Origin: a virus
Strand: one strand, 5' to 3'
IMG/VR virus record: IMGVR_UViG_3300032273_000004
Location: 1 to 40,225 of that record
Length of the DNA stretch: 40,225 nucleotides
How positions within the stretch are numbered: the stretch's first letter is position 1; the number at the start of each line of letters is the position of its first letter. Of the stretch, positions 8,189 through 16,021 are shown one piece after another. The translations under genes and the position numbers were made by a program. A model generated the notes under the pieces. The model worked only from the letters and a program-made list of their open reading frames with translations, was not told the DNA's origin and made no database searches.

Positions 8189-9031
8189 GGCGGGTGTTTT
8201 CCTCTTACTTAGCTCGGCGATAACGCCTTCCAGACTCCCAAGTTCGTGAGCCATACCTTTATCGACTGCAGACTGACCAATCAGGACAAAGCCGCAACCA
8301 AAATCATTAAGCACCTTTTCACGGGTGACATTCATATTTCGAGCAACACGATCGATAAACACATCGGATAGCTGATCAAGGTGGTCTTGATACGCTTTTC
8401 GACCTTTATCAGTCGTTGGATCTAAGCGCTTATCCGGCGACTGACTTGAAACGATTTCAATCGTTTCGTAACGGTCATCTTCTGACGCCTTACGGATTTG
8501 CATACTTAGCACCGTACCAATCGAGCCCACATCGCCCGTTGCATCGATGACAATCTTGTCCGCGGCCGAGGCGGACCAATACGCTGCAGAACAGGCCGAA
8601 CCACCTACATAAGACACAATCGGCTTTTGGCCGCGCGCTTTGTAGATCATTTCGGCGAATTCGTGGGTCCCTTTGGCATGACCGCCACCGCTGTCATACA
8701 CCAAAACGATCCCTTTCACTTTCGGCGAGTCCAATGCTTGATTGAACTCTTTCGCGAGTGTTTGGGTTGACGTTCCGCCGCATATGTCTTCAAACATGCC
8801 CGCGTAACGGGTGATCACGCCATTAACATGGATAAGGGCGACACCATTTCGGATCTCCATCCCTGGGGTGATCTTCTTACCATTCCGAGCCGCGACCGCT
8901 TCAATCAATGATTCGGACAACTCAAGGGTTGCGCGATCACGCCCTGCAATATTTCCCATTACCGTTAACGTGCGCGAATCCATCGCCCACGCTTCGGCCA
9001 TCAAGAAATCAAGCATGAATTTCTTAGCCAT
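7694..9031 (-). CDS. Head maturation protease (S49/SppA family) with C-terminal scaffold, lambda gpC-like
   Basis: 445 aa from the ATG at 9031 (MAKKFMLDFLM); a TTG two codons upstream is possible. Residues about 60-270 form an S49 serine-protease domain: GVALIHVNGVITRYAG, a YDSGGGHAKGTHEFAE strand-turn, and the nucleophile serine in GGSACSAAYW. The family uses a Ser-Lys dyad. Residues about 280-445 are low-complexity and helical, the expected scaffold part. The gene overlaps the portal gene by 8 nt, as lambda C follows B. Role: cleaves the portal/scaffold during head assembly. Confidence 0.9.
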   Translation of the reverse strand: MAKKFMLDFLMAEAWAMDSRTLTVMGNIAGRDRATLELSESLIEAVAARNGKKITPGMEIRNGVALIHVNGVITRYAGMFEDICGGTSTQTLAKEFNQALDSPKVKGIVLVYDSGGGHAKGTHEFAEMIYKARGQKPIVSYVGGSACSAAYWSASAADKIVIDATGDVGSIGTVLSMQIRKASEDDRYETIEIVSSQSPDKRLDPTTDKGRKAYQDHLDQLSDVFIDRVARNMNVTREKVLNDFGCGFVLIGQSAVDKGMAHELGSLEGVIAELSKRKTPAMTTNTNAAAQGGSDNEVTFSLPASEEVSAQVIVGALTELRPDVLEALQESPAMAVDNAATLVQQCQEAGIPSLSASLLGDGVTLESAESQIKMAKSLKDTLAASGLSGSYDTLAAHMSDPIKMVGQAIHEAKASSDESGDQTRHVTDKVNKTASLNTKAIYANR

Positions 9032-10520
9032 CTTCAATGGTCCCTTCTAGTGAATGACTGGCACTAAAAAGCCCGCCTAATTTGGCGGGCTCGTCGATGC
9101 CGTGTTTTTTACAAATTTTGTCCCACTTGGCCAACACTCGCGCGTTGGTTTCCATGTTGTCCTCGATGTCGGTGCCATACTCGGCCGCTTCTCTTTCCGC
9201 GTTCGATATATGCGACGACACCGCTTTGTTACGGGCGTTAATGTCTTGCTCTGGGTGTAAGTGACGCCAAGCGTCTGGACGAATATCTAAAGCCAAATAT
9301 GGCCAAGGGTTATCCGCAAAGCCTGGGGCCGATAACAAACCGACTGACACCGCCGTTTCAACCACCCAACGCCAGATCCCAAAAGCAACTTGGAACCCTG
9401 ACAGGTTGGTTTGGTCGAATGTGATCCCGCGGCGATACTCATTCAAGAATGCTCGAACTAAGCGGTCATTCAATCCCGACCAATCACCGGTTAACAATGG
9501 ATAAGGGATTTCTAGACCGGCCGACATCATCAGCGATTGCCAACGAACAAAATCGGCATAACCTTGACCCGTATCATCACCATCAAACAGATTCAATTTT
9601 TCGCCAGGCACACCGCGTAATATGGTGCCCGCACTGACTGATTCAGCCGTTGACGCCGGATCCGCTTCATCTGGGTACATTTCGCGGCCTGTTGCTGGGT
9701 CATATTCCCAATCAGACTCACCAAATGATTCACGGTACAAAAAGCCAGTAAACGCACTACGTTGACGCTTTCGCACCAATTCAGAATCATCGTATTCGTG
9801 AAAAGTTCGGTCTTTCAGTAACGCGGCGGCCGTTTCGGGCTCTCCACGAACTTGACCAGGGCGAGAGGGTTTATAGTGATGAATCACATCACGCGCCGGT
9901 ACTCGAATTAGCTGGTTTAAACTGACTGAGTCTAAGCCATCATCAGGATGTGACTTATAAAACCAATACGCGACTTTAACTTTTCCGTCGAACTCGACCC
10001 CTTGAATGATTCGACGGGTCGCGCTAATGCGCTTATTCAGTTCGTGCGGGCAAAAATCCGCCTCTAATAGTTCCACTTGCATCGGCAAACGCAGCCCCGA
10101 CGACAAACGACGGCGGACACGGCGAATAAACACTTCCCCCGACATGCGTCGAGACAAGACTGATAAATTCACGATCCCGCCGAAGTTCATATCCCCCCAA
10201 GGATCCAACTGCATGGCGACAATTTTCCAAAGCTTATTAAGCTCTGAACGGAAATCATCATCCTCAGCGGTAGACAGTAAAGTGAACCCCTTACCGACTT
10301 CGTTTGTGGTGTTTTTATTAATACCCGAACGCATTAACAGGCTATTGCGATAGCCCGCTCGGGTTCGGTTTCGTAATGGTTTCGCTGCAGAACTTAACGC
10401 GCGATTGGGTCCCATCGATGGCGCGGCCCAACCTACCGCCCTCGGGGCTTTGGTCGCCCCTTCATAGGGTTGCGAAGCGCGTAGCGGTTGACCATCAAGA
10501 CCAACGATAGAACTTTTCAT
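9024..10520 (-). CDS. Portal protein, lambda gpB family
   Basis: A 498-aa protein of the expected length. The N-terminus is rich in basic residues with NRALSSAAKPLRNRTRAGYRN, and the core has the family markers DFRSELNKLWKIVAMQLDPWGDMNF and SGEVFIRRVRRR. The C-terminal part contains QSLMMSAGLEIPYPLLTGD with many conserved aromatic residues. It forms the dodecameric ring through which DNA passes. Its last codons carry a strong intrinsic-terminator-like hairpin (9066-9090). It starts one base after the stop of W. Confidence 0.92.
   Translation of the reverse strand: MKSSIVGLDGQPLRASQPYEGATKAPRAVGWAAPSMGPNRALSSAAKPLRNRTRAGYRNSLLMRSGINKNTTNEVGKGFTLLSTAEDDDFRSELNKLWKIVAMQLDPWGDMNFGGIVNLSVLSRRMSGEVFIRRVRRRLSSGLRLPMQVELLEADFCPHELNKRISATRRIIQGVEFDGKVKVAYWFYKSHPDDGLDSVSLNQLIRVPARDVIHHYKPSRPGQVRGEPETAAALLKDRTFHEYDDSELVRKRQRSAFTGFLYRESFGESDWEYDPATGREMYPDEADPASTAESVSAGTILRGVPGEKLNLFDGDDTGQGYADFVRWQSLMMSAGLEIPYPLLTGDWSGLNDRLVRAFLNEYRRGITFDQTNLSGFQVAFGIWRWVVETAVSVGLLSAPGFADNPWPYLALDIRPDAWRHLHPEQDINARNKAVSSHISNAEREAAEYGTDIEDNMETNARVLAKWDKICKKHGIDEPAKLGGLFSASHSLEGTIEDG
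9066..9090 (-). terminator. Terminator-like hairpin inside the 3' end of the portal gene
   Basis: On the minus strand GCCCGCC-AAATTA-GGCGGGC is followed at once by TTTTT: a 7-bp G+C stem with a 6-nt loop and T-tract, the full signature of an intrinsic terminator. It is within codons of the portal C-terminus (EPAKLGGLFS), 42 nt before the stop and upstream of the protease, D and capsid genes. Confidence 0.6.
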
Positions 10521-10736
10521 TTATCGGATCCCTCTATCAACTCTTGCTACGATGCCCGATAGCGGGCTCATTCGACGACCTTTGTTCGCATTAATCACAC
10601 GAAACACATGGCGACGAGCCGCCCGTAATTCGGCAATAGAACGATATGTCACCTCGCGGCCGTCCATTTTGACGGTCAATTCACCGGTGGCGATGGCTTC
10701 GTCTAAAATGTCTAGGTCTTCTGTTGTTAAGGCCAT
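10521..10736 (-). CDS. Head-tail joining protein, lambda gpW family
   Basis: A 71-aa protein (MALTTEDLDILDEAIATGE...) between TerL and portal, the same place and size as lambda W (68 aa). The pattern LDEAIATGELTVKMDGREVTYRS with RSIAELRAARR is characteristic of the family. W joins the filled head before the tail docks. Confidence 0.92.
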   Translation of the reverse strand: MALTTEDLDILDEAIATGELTVKMDGREVTYRSIAELRAARRHVFRVINANKGRRMSPLSGIVARVDRGIR

Positions 10737-10746
10737 ATATCACTCT

Positions 10747-12807
10747 TTAGATGCTGGCACGACGACGACGGCGCTTTGGTTGCGCGACCATTTCGCCGTG
10801 ACTGGTTATCAATTCCGCACTTTCAGCGATTGGCACCGCCCAAGCGGGTGGGTTATCCCAGTCGATCCGTTCGGCTTTCTTCTCGTAAATACACGCCCAG
10901 TTATAAACAAACAGATCGAGCGTTTCGTTTCGCTTAGATATTTTGCGCCACTTGCCATCACTGCCCCGTTCTTCGGCGGTTAATTCGTCAAAGAACGATT
11001 CCGGCAACCAATCAGGAAAACGAACATAACGGCGCCCTGGTTGCTCACGTTCTAGCGAGGCGGACACCGTGTCCTTTATCCGGTCGGTATTCAGCAAGTA
11101 AACCGGAACATCACCGGCAACCGTTGTTTTTCGGTCGCTTCGTTTGGTGTTGTCTGGATACGATTTTAAAATCATGGGACCAGTACCGCGGCCCTTGATC
11201 AGCATGAATTTACGGGCTAAACCTTCTCGCTTAATCAGGCGATAAAATTCATACGCGTTATCGGTTACGCCATCCTCCCCCCCTGAATCACAAGAGGTCA
11301 GCATCACGGGCATTCGGCGACCGCTTCCATCTTCAAGTTCGTATGACTTGGTGATGACCTTGTCGATCAGCAATTCCCAATCTTCCAAGTAAGCAGCCGG
11401 ATTAACCCGAACGAATTTATCCGGGTCATCCGAGTGCAACCGCTTCGATTTTTGAATCGAAAAACGGTCAATGACTTGGTGTTCCAAATCGGGACCCCAA
11501 GCCAATACCGCAACGTCAAAACGGGCCGTTTTTGCACCCGCCTGGACATCCACGGCAGCGGTTAAGAACCGCGCCCAATCTGGCACAACACGCACACCTA
11601 AATCGGTGCGGCGCTCCATCAGTTTGGAACTGCTGCGGTCCTGGTTACGCGGCGGCGTAAACGGTTTGCCTTGGTCGGTGTTGACCGTAGCTTGAAGATC
11701 TTCGAGATTGCCGGTTTGCTCATATTGAGCCAGCGCAGCCAAGTATTTATAAACAAGTTCGTTCCAGGTCTGGAACGCAGCCGTGGGGCCTTTTTGCCAA
11801 AAGCTGGCGATATGGGTATCACGGCGCTCACCGGTGACGGTGCCGTTTTGGTCTATTTGACAACCTTCGGGCAACCAAATACCGGACTTGTTTTTCGCAA
11901 ACTTTAACGCGTCGCCTTTATAGGGCGTCGTTTCAAGCATCATTGATCCACAATGCGGACACCCCATAAACACCTCTTTCGAGGCTTTCGCTGGGTCGGG
12001 TTCGTCACGGTCCCAGTGCAATAACGGGAAATCCGGTTCGAACCACTCACCACAATCGAAGCATTGCCAATGAAACAAACGGCGATCACCTTGATTAAAC
12101 AAGGATAAAATCCCCTGTGTCGGGGGCGCTTCGTGGGGCGATGATGGGCGATAGTTGGGGTCGGTTATGTGAAAGCCTGGCGACCCTTCCGCTAATGTCA
12201 TGCCTGACGACATAAACGTTTGGGTTCGCTTTGAGGCCAGCAAGAACCCCGAACCTTCACCATCAACATCGAGCGGCATTCGGTCATAGTCGGTTAGTGC
12301 GACATATTTCCAGTCAGACGATGCAAAGACGTTCTTTGATGGCCAGCCAATTTTTAAAAAGTTACCGGCTTTAAATAGCTTGTCGTGTACGTTGTTATCA
12401 TGCGCCCTTGGCGACATGGCCGCGCGTATTTCAGCACTGGCATTAAACTCACGCGACAAGCGTTTTTTTGAATATTCCGCGGCTTTCTCTTGGGTGATTT
12501 GCACTAAGAGAAAATCAGCCGGGTTATTAACAATCGTGTCGCAAACCCAGCCATCGACGAGGCTCACGGTTTTAGACGTTCGCGCCGGACCAACAAACAC
12601 CACCGCGCGATATTTACGTGACTTTAGGCAATCCATAGGCTCATGGATATACGGCACTAAGTCCCCATCCCAGGGAACCATCGAGCCACCTTGATCAACG
12701 TGCAATAAACGGCGGGCGCTTTGAGATACGGGCTCACGATTGGGCGGCCGAATTAAACTAGCAACATCACGGCGAACTTTGCCCGGCTGTGCATAGCTAA
12801 GTTGCAT
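10747..12807 (-). CDS. Terminase large subunit, lambda gpA family
   Basis: A 686-aa protein, near the length of lambda gpA (641). The N-terminal ATPase has a deviant Walker A (AVVFVGPARTSKTVSL, about residues 68-83) and the conserved MDCL/KYRAVVF approach. A Cys-containing segment (WQCFDCGEWFEPDFPLLHW...CPHCG) is typical of the gpA family. The C-terminal nuclease region has the acidic motif FLTAAVDVQAG and later CDSGGEDGVTD. It cuts cos and drives DNA packaging. It overlaps TerS by 11 nt. Confidence 0.93.
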   Translation of the reverse strand: MQLSYAQPGKVRRDVASLIRPPNREPVSQSARRLLHVDQGGSMVPWDGDLVPYIHEPMDCLKSRKYRAVVFVGPARTSKTVSLVDGWVCDTIVNNPADFLLVQITQEKAAEYSKKRLSREFNASAEIRAAMSPRAHDNNVHDKLFKAGNFLKIGWPSKNVFASSDWKYVALTDYDRMPLDVDGEGSGFLLASKRTQTFMSSGMTLAEGSPGFHITDPNYRPSSPHEAPPTQGILSLFNQGDRRLFHWQCFDCGEWFEPDFPLLHWDRDEPDPAKASKEVFMGCPHCGSMMLETTPYKGDALKFAKNKSGIWLPEGCQIDQNGTVTGERRDTHIASFWQKGPTAAFQTWNELVYKYLAALAQYEQTGNLEDLQATVNTDQGKPFTPPRNQDRSSSKLMERRTDLGVRVVPDWARFLTAAVDVQAGAKTARFDVAVLAWGPDLEHQVIDRFSIQKSKRLHSDDPDKFVRVNPAAYLEDWELLIDKVITKSYELEDGSGRRMPVMLTSCDSGGEDGVTDNAYEFYRLIKREGLARKFMLIKGRGTGPMILKSYPDNTKRSDRKTTVAGDVPVYLLNTDRIKDTVSASLEREQPGRRYVRFPDWLPESFFDELTAEERGSDGKWRKISKRNETLDLFVYNWACIYEKKAERIDWDNPPAWAVPIAESAELITSHGEMVAQPKRRRRRASI

Positions 12808-13300
12808 CGGGTTCGACCTCTAATAATTTGATATAGAGTTGAGCGCGCAGCTCATCACTGACCCGTTCCAATTGTTCTAACTGGTCGGCGGTAAATAATC
12901 GACGGCGTTCCATGTTGTCGGGCAATGACTCACACCAACTGACCACCGCTTTTAAGGTTTCCGCCAGATCAAGACGATAATCACTATCTGGGATTAACTC
13001 GCCGATCTCCGTTTGGAACTTTAAGCGTTCGCGTTCGGACTGGAAAAAATCTTTCCTATCCTTGGGCGCCATCTTATTGGGGTTGTAATCGTCCTCGCTT
13101 TTATTGGTGGCTTCGGCTGAAAACAGCGCCGGACCAATATCCGCTAGGGCGTACAAATCCACACCTTTGGATTTTTTAACGGGCTTAATCTGGTTTTCTT
13201 TTAAACGCTTGCGAACCGTATCGCGGTGCAAGCCGAACGCCTCCGCTATCCGAGTAATATTCCAAGCGTAGGCGTCATTGATTGAACTCACGGTCCCCAC
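12797..13300 (-). CDS. Terminase small subunit, lambda Nu1-like
   Basis: 167 aa from the GTG at 13300, with AAGAGGTG 5 nt upstream. Residues 12-55 form the winged HTH that binds cos: WNITRIAEAFGLHRDTVRKRLKE, then DLYALADIGPALF. The middle is charged (PKDRKDFFQSERERLKFQ) and the C-terminal helical part would contact TerL. It overlaps TerL by 11 nt. A free-standing paralogue of the HTH half exists at 16751-16912. Confidence 0.9.
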   Translation of the reverse strand: MGTVSSINDAYAWNITRIAEAFGLHRDTVRKRLKENQIKPVKKSKGVDLYALADIGPALFSAEATNKSEDDYNPNKMAPKDRKDFFQSERERLKFQTEIGELIPDSDYRLDLAETLKAVVSWCESLPDNMERRRLFTADQLEQLERVSDELRAQLYIKLLEVEPDAT

Positions 13301-13390
13301 AAAAACACCTCTTAAGATAAGGTGATCCGAAGCGTGAAGGGCAGCGGTTAAAGGTTAACTTTTGTGGTCCCCTATTGCTTCGGATCAAAT
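13301..13390. other. Candidate cos region between Rz1 and terminase
   Basis: The only noncoding gap between the lysis genes and TerS, the place cos occupies in lambda. It holds an 11-bp perfect inverted repeat, TGATCCGAAGC at 13323-13333 and GCTTCGGATCA at 13377-13387, and in between GGTTAAAGGTTAACTTTTG, partly palindromic. The right arm extends into the end of Rz1. The nick positions cannot be read from the sequence. Confidence 0.45.
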
Positions 13391-13665
13391 TGGTTTGGCT
13401 GGATATGCTTTCCTTTCCAAGCGCGAATAAGTTTGAATCGCTTGTCACATTGAATAATGACGTCGATTAAGTTGTCGTTATCGACGGCCAGATCGGGATA
13501 ACTGGTCCCTTTAAATGGGGGAACCAAGCAATCCACGGTTAAAGCTTCGGGCGGATAACGATAAATGATTTCGGTTTTAACGGGGGGCGGTAGTTCTTTG
13601 CTGGCGCAACCGAATAAGCTCATCAGGCAAAGACAAATCACCCTCGCTTTGGCTTGCAGTTTCAT
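13372..13665 (-). CDS. Rz1-like outer membrane spanin lipoprotein
   Basis: A 97-aa protein with a signal peptide and a lipobox (LMSLFGCAS, Cys at about residue 20). The mature part has the proline-containing stretch ELPPPVKTEIIYRYPP that Rz1 proteins show. It overlaps the end of the Rz gene by about 90 nt in another frame, the usual Rz/Rz1 arrangement. It pairs with Rz across the periplasm for the last step of lysis. It is longer than most Rz1 proteins (about 60 aa). Confidence 0.85.
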   Translation of the reverse strand: MKLQAKARVICLCLMSLFGCASKELPPPVKTEIIYRYPPEALTVDCLVPPFKGTSYPDLAVDNDNLIDVIIQCDKRFKLIRAWKGKHIQPNQFDPKQ

Positions 13666-13951
13666 AGATGACCTTTTTCCTTTGTTGGTTGATCTGCTTT
13701 TGTTGTTCCAGGTCCTTTACCAACCCCGCAACAAGATCTTGTTCGAACTGAACGGCCGATGTGAGATCGGTCATTTTTTCGCGTTCGGCGTTCAAGTCTG
13801 CCGCGTATTGATTGTTGCTTTGCTCTAGCTGGCCTATGCGTTCATTGGCTTTCTGATAATCATCAGTAATGACGTTTAAGCGCCACAGCAAAACACCCGC
13901 GATGATGGCAAGAGCCATCAACGCAGCGATTAAAATTTTGTTTACCACCAT
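13577..13951 (-). CDS. Rz-like inner membrane spanin
   Basis: 124 aa from the ATG at 13951 (MVVNKILIAALMALAIIAG), preferred because AGGTG lies 6 nt upstream; the longer frame runs back into the endolysin gene. One N-terminal membrane anchor is followed by a long periplasmic coiled coil (residues about 28-100, rich in Glu, Gln, Lys). It follows the endolysin by 7 nt and overlaps Rz1. Confidence 0.85.
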   Translation of the reverse strand: MVVNKILIAALMALAIIAGVLLWRLNVITDDYQKANERIGQLEQSNNQYAADLNAEREKMTDLTSAVQFEQDLVAGLVKDLEQQKQINQQRKKVIYETASQSEGDLSLPDELIRLRQQRTTAPR

Positions 13952-13958
13952 AAGGCAC

Positions 13959-14549
13959 CTACGAACCATTACTAGAAAGGCAAATTTCCGTTTCTTTTTC
14001 ACGGCGAGAAATCAAGCCAGGCAGTTTTACACCGCCACCGTAAACCCAACGGTTTAATTGGTGACAGGCAAGATCATAATGACCCGTTCGGATTAAATGC
14101 CCGATGCGGGTTTCGGTCTTGTCTCGGTTATATCGAAACCGAGTGCAGCCGGTATTAAAAATAAACGAGGTGAACGCGTCGATTTGACCTTGTGATAATT
14201 CAGGCTTTCCCTTCGTGTCATAAAGGCAACGCTCGGACGCTTGAATATTTTTAATCCAGTCCTTGGCGATTTGCTCATCACTGGCGGGGGATTGAATGAC
14301 CCCGTGAGTGTTCCCGATCCCGTTCGTAATCAAACCCGAAGGGCAACGGTACGGATCGCGGCGACATCCCTCAGCGTTCCCAATCAAATCAAGCGCGCGA
14401 GGGGAAATCTGAACATCCGCAATCAATTGGCCGTCAATTTCAACGGCGCCAATTGATGAGGTGTAAGCAGGATCGGTGACAGACACGCCACCGGTGATCA
14501 ATGCGGCGATGGCTGTCACCGAACATAGCAGTTTTTTAAACTTACTCAT
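13959..14549 (-). CDS. SAR endolysin, GH24 lysozyme
   Basis: A 196-aa protein. The N-terminus (KKLLCSVTAIAALITGGVSV) is a weakly hydrophobic, Gly/Ala-rich signal-anchor-release segment. The catalytic motif of this class, E-8aa-(D/C)-5aa-T, is seen as E60...C69...T75 in NAEGCRRDPYRCPSGLITNG, so Cys stands in the Asp place. It cleaves peptidoglycan after release from the membrane. Additional Cys residues (C8, C62 and others) could form the disulphide switch seen in related enzymes (inference). Start shares one base with the stop of the holin gene. Confidence 0.9.
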   Translation of the reverse strand: MSKFKKLLCSVTAIAALITGGVSVTDPAYTSSIGAVEIDGQLIADVQISPRALDLIGNAEGCRRDPYRCPSGLITNGIGNTHGVIQSPASDEQIAKDWIKNIQASERCLYDTKGKPELSQGQIDAFTSFIFNTGCTRFRYNRDKTETRIGHLIRTGHYDLACHQLNRWVYGGGVKLPGLISRREKETEICLSSNGS

Positions 14550-14827
14550 TAACGGTCATCCTCAGCAAGAAGGGCAGACACCGAAGTTCGACCTTTTAGC
14601 TTTGATTCAAGTAAGCGGTGATTTTTCTCTTTGTAGTACCAGGTCAGAATAAAAGAAAAGATACCGAGAATAATACCGACAATGACACCAAGCTCATTCA
14701 CTGAAAAAGCACCAAGGAAGGCAGCAATACCACCAAAAAAAGCGGTTAGGCGATCACCTTTAAAAGCAAAGAATGAGGCGAACACCCCCGCTAAGGCTGT
14801 AAGCCATAATCGTTTTTTTTCAAGCAT
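14549..14827 (-). CDS. Holin, likely
   Basis: 92 aa from the ATG at 14827 (MLEKKRLWLTALAGVFASFF). An upstream ATG at 14872 sits directly on the T-run of the terminator and has no SD, so it is less likely. Three hydrophobic segments (about residues 7-22, 28-44, 48-66) are followed by a charged tail (KEKNHRLLESKLKGR). It lies immediately before the endolysin, as lambda S precedes R. Role: times lysis by permeabilising the inner membrane. Confidence 0.75.
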   Translation of the reverse strand: MLEKKRLWLTALAGVFASFFAFKGDRLTAFFGGIAAFLGAFSVNELGVIVGIILGIFSFILTWYYKEKNHRLLESKLKGRTSVSALLAEDDR

Positions 14828-14871
14828 TTTTGCACCATTGAATAGGCTTCCAAAGAGGCGGGCTTTAGGCA

Positions 14872-14905
14872 TAAAAAAAAGCCAATCGCAAAAAAGCAAT
14901 TGGCT
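14872..14905 (-). terminator. Intrinsic terminator ahead of the lysis genes (tR'-like)
   Basis: Minus strand: AGCCAATTGC, loop TTTTTT, GCGATTGGCT with one G-U pair, then eight T. The 10-bp stem lies between a candidate late promoter and the holin. The pR'-terminator-S-R arrangement is what Q proteins of lambda act on; a Q-type protein is encoded at 18805-19173. Confidence 0.85.
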
Positions 14906-15000
14906 TATAAGTGTGAAAATTGGGATTCACTAACAACGTCAGTTGGCTAGGCATAGTCTTAATGGGTCACTTCAAACGCAATAAAACCACGTTATAAAAA

Positions 15001-15040
15001 ACAATAAAGCAATAGCTCACGAAAAACAACATAAAGTTGT
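15001..15040 (-). promoter_or_regulatory. Candidate late promoter with ACAAC-N5-GTTGT operator
   Basis: Minus strand: TTGTTT (15029-15024), 17 nt, TATTGT (15006-15001), start near 14994, giving a leader of about 100 nt before the terminator at 14872-14905. The palindrome ACAAC-ATAAA-GTTGT at 15026-15040 overlaps the -35 and matches the palindrome in the cro promoter spacer. An outer inverted repeat ACAACATAA/TTATGTTGT spans 15026-15060. The region 14906-15082 holds no gene. Confidence 0.5.
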
Positions 15041-15082
15041 AAATATTTTCCTTATGTTGTTAGAAAGCCATTTTACATCACA

Positions 15083-15433
15083 TTAAAAGGGCGTGACGTG
15101 TCCGCCTTTCGATTTTTCGCCATCGTGACCCGTCACGCTTGGGCGGTTCAATTTTTCGCTTAGGAAGCCAACTAGGGCGGGAATGTTTAGCGCATTTGCC
15201 AAGGCTCGGACAAACTGACAAACGGCATCATGGAATTTTTGGAAAGGAAGCAAAGGATCCACCGCCTCCCCGCCTTTAATGTTCATGGCTAACCGTCTTT
15301 TCATGGTTCTTTCAAATTCTCGATTAAAGGCTTTATGCCACTTTGACGAACTATGACGCAACAAGGAATAAGTTAAACGGGGGCAGTACGTCCCTTTTTT
15401 ATGGGCGAGTTTTCTTCGATGGCTTAATCTCAT
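15083..15433 (-). CDS. Hypothetical basic protein upstream of late promoter
   Basis: 116 aa from the ATG at 15433 (MRLSHRRKLAHKKGTYCPRL), which has AAGGAG 8 nt upstream and overlaps the stop of the preceding gene as ATGA. Strongly basic N-terminal half, no clear domain, no membrane segment certain (QFVRALANALNIPALVGFL is mildly hydrophobic). It is the last gene before the late promoter gap. I do not recognise it. Confidence 0.6.
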   Translation of the reverse strand: MRLSHRRKLAHKKGTYCPRLTYSLLRHSSSKWHKAFNREFERTMKRRLAMNIKGGEAVDPLLPFQKFHDAVCQFVRALANALNIPALVGFLSEKLNRPSVTGHDGEKSKGGHVTPF

Positions 15434-15798
15434 AGTAATAGCTCCTTGCTCTGACGAGTACGCCAACATTCGCTATCCCCTTCGAACGTTCCTTCGCACC
15501 CTTCTGGTAATGGTGATTTGCACTTACCACAACAACCTAATGCGGCCAGTTGCTCCTGGTATCGCTTCGCGTCGTTTTGAATAAGTTCGCTTATGTATTC
15601 GCTTTCGCTGTAGGGCTCCCCCGATACCACTCGCGCATGGCGAAGGTGGCCCAACTGATCACGCACAGATTGGGGAAGTTCGATTTCTAGGCGGCTTATG
15701 CCAAGCGCGGCGCGACGTTCGGCCGAGGCTTGGCGAGAGCGGCGCTTCCTTTCGGTGGCGGCCTTGGTTTTCTTATCATCACTCGAAGTCTTAGCCAT
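15430..15798 (-). CDS. Ribbon-helix-helix-like protein with Cys motif
   Basis: 122 aa from the ATG at 15798 (MAKTSSDDKKTKAATERK), overlapping the holin-like gene end by 8 nt. The N-terminus is very basic. LEIELPQSVRDQLGHLRHARVVSGEPYSESEYISELI fits a strand followed by two helices, as in RHH DNA-binding proteins. The C-terminus has CCGKCKSP...C...C, a possible small zinc site. Probably a DNA-binding regulator or packaging accessory (inference). Confidence 0.6.
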   Translation of the reverse strand: MAKTSSDDKKTKAATERKRRSRQASAERRAALGISRLEIELPQSVRDQLGHLRHARVVSGEPYSESEYISELIQNDAKRYQEQLAALGCCGKCKSPLPEGCEGTFEGDSECWRTRQSKELLL

Positions 15799-16021
15799 TG
15801 TGCCCACTCTTAGCCAATAGCTGATCTTTCGGGATTTGGGACAGCACACGAAACACGGTCACTAATCCCGCTAACACAGCATTCAAGACCGCGTAAACCG
15901 TGACGCTCATGTAATCCTGCAGCGCGGGCAAGGTCGCAATCAAAACATTCACCAAGGCGATAGCCATCGCACACTGAACACTCCACAGTTTCCACGCTTC
16001 TTTCCAATTACTGATCAACAT
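15791..16021 (-). CDS. Holin-like small membrane protein
   Basis: A 76-aa protein with an amphipathic start (MLISNWKEAWKLWSVQC) and two membrane segments (about residues 18-36 and 43-60), then SQIPKDQLLAKSGHNG. The WKEAWKLWSVQ start is common to a family of small phage holin-like proteins near lysis genes. It overlaps both neighbours (14 and 8 nt). It could be a second holin or a holin antagonist of 14549-14827. Confidence 0.65.
   Translation of the reverse strand: MLISNWKEAWKLWSVQCAMAIALVNVLIATLPALQDYMSVTVYAVLNAVLAGLVTVFRVLSQIPKDQLLAKSGHNG

Noticed and set aside
14549-14899. Long form of the holin starting before the terminator
   Set aside because: The upstream starts lie inside or directly on the terminator hairpin and have no SD; the ATG at 14827 gives a normal holin.
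15122-15140. GTGACGGGTCAC-like palindrome shared with about 25419-25430
   Set aside because: The 15.1 kb copy is inside a coding region and only two copies exist; judged chance or codon-driven.
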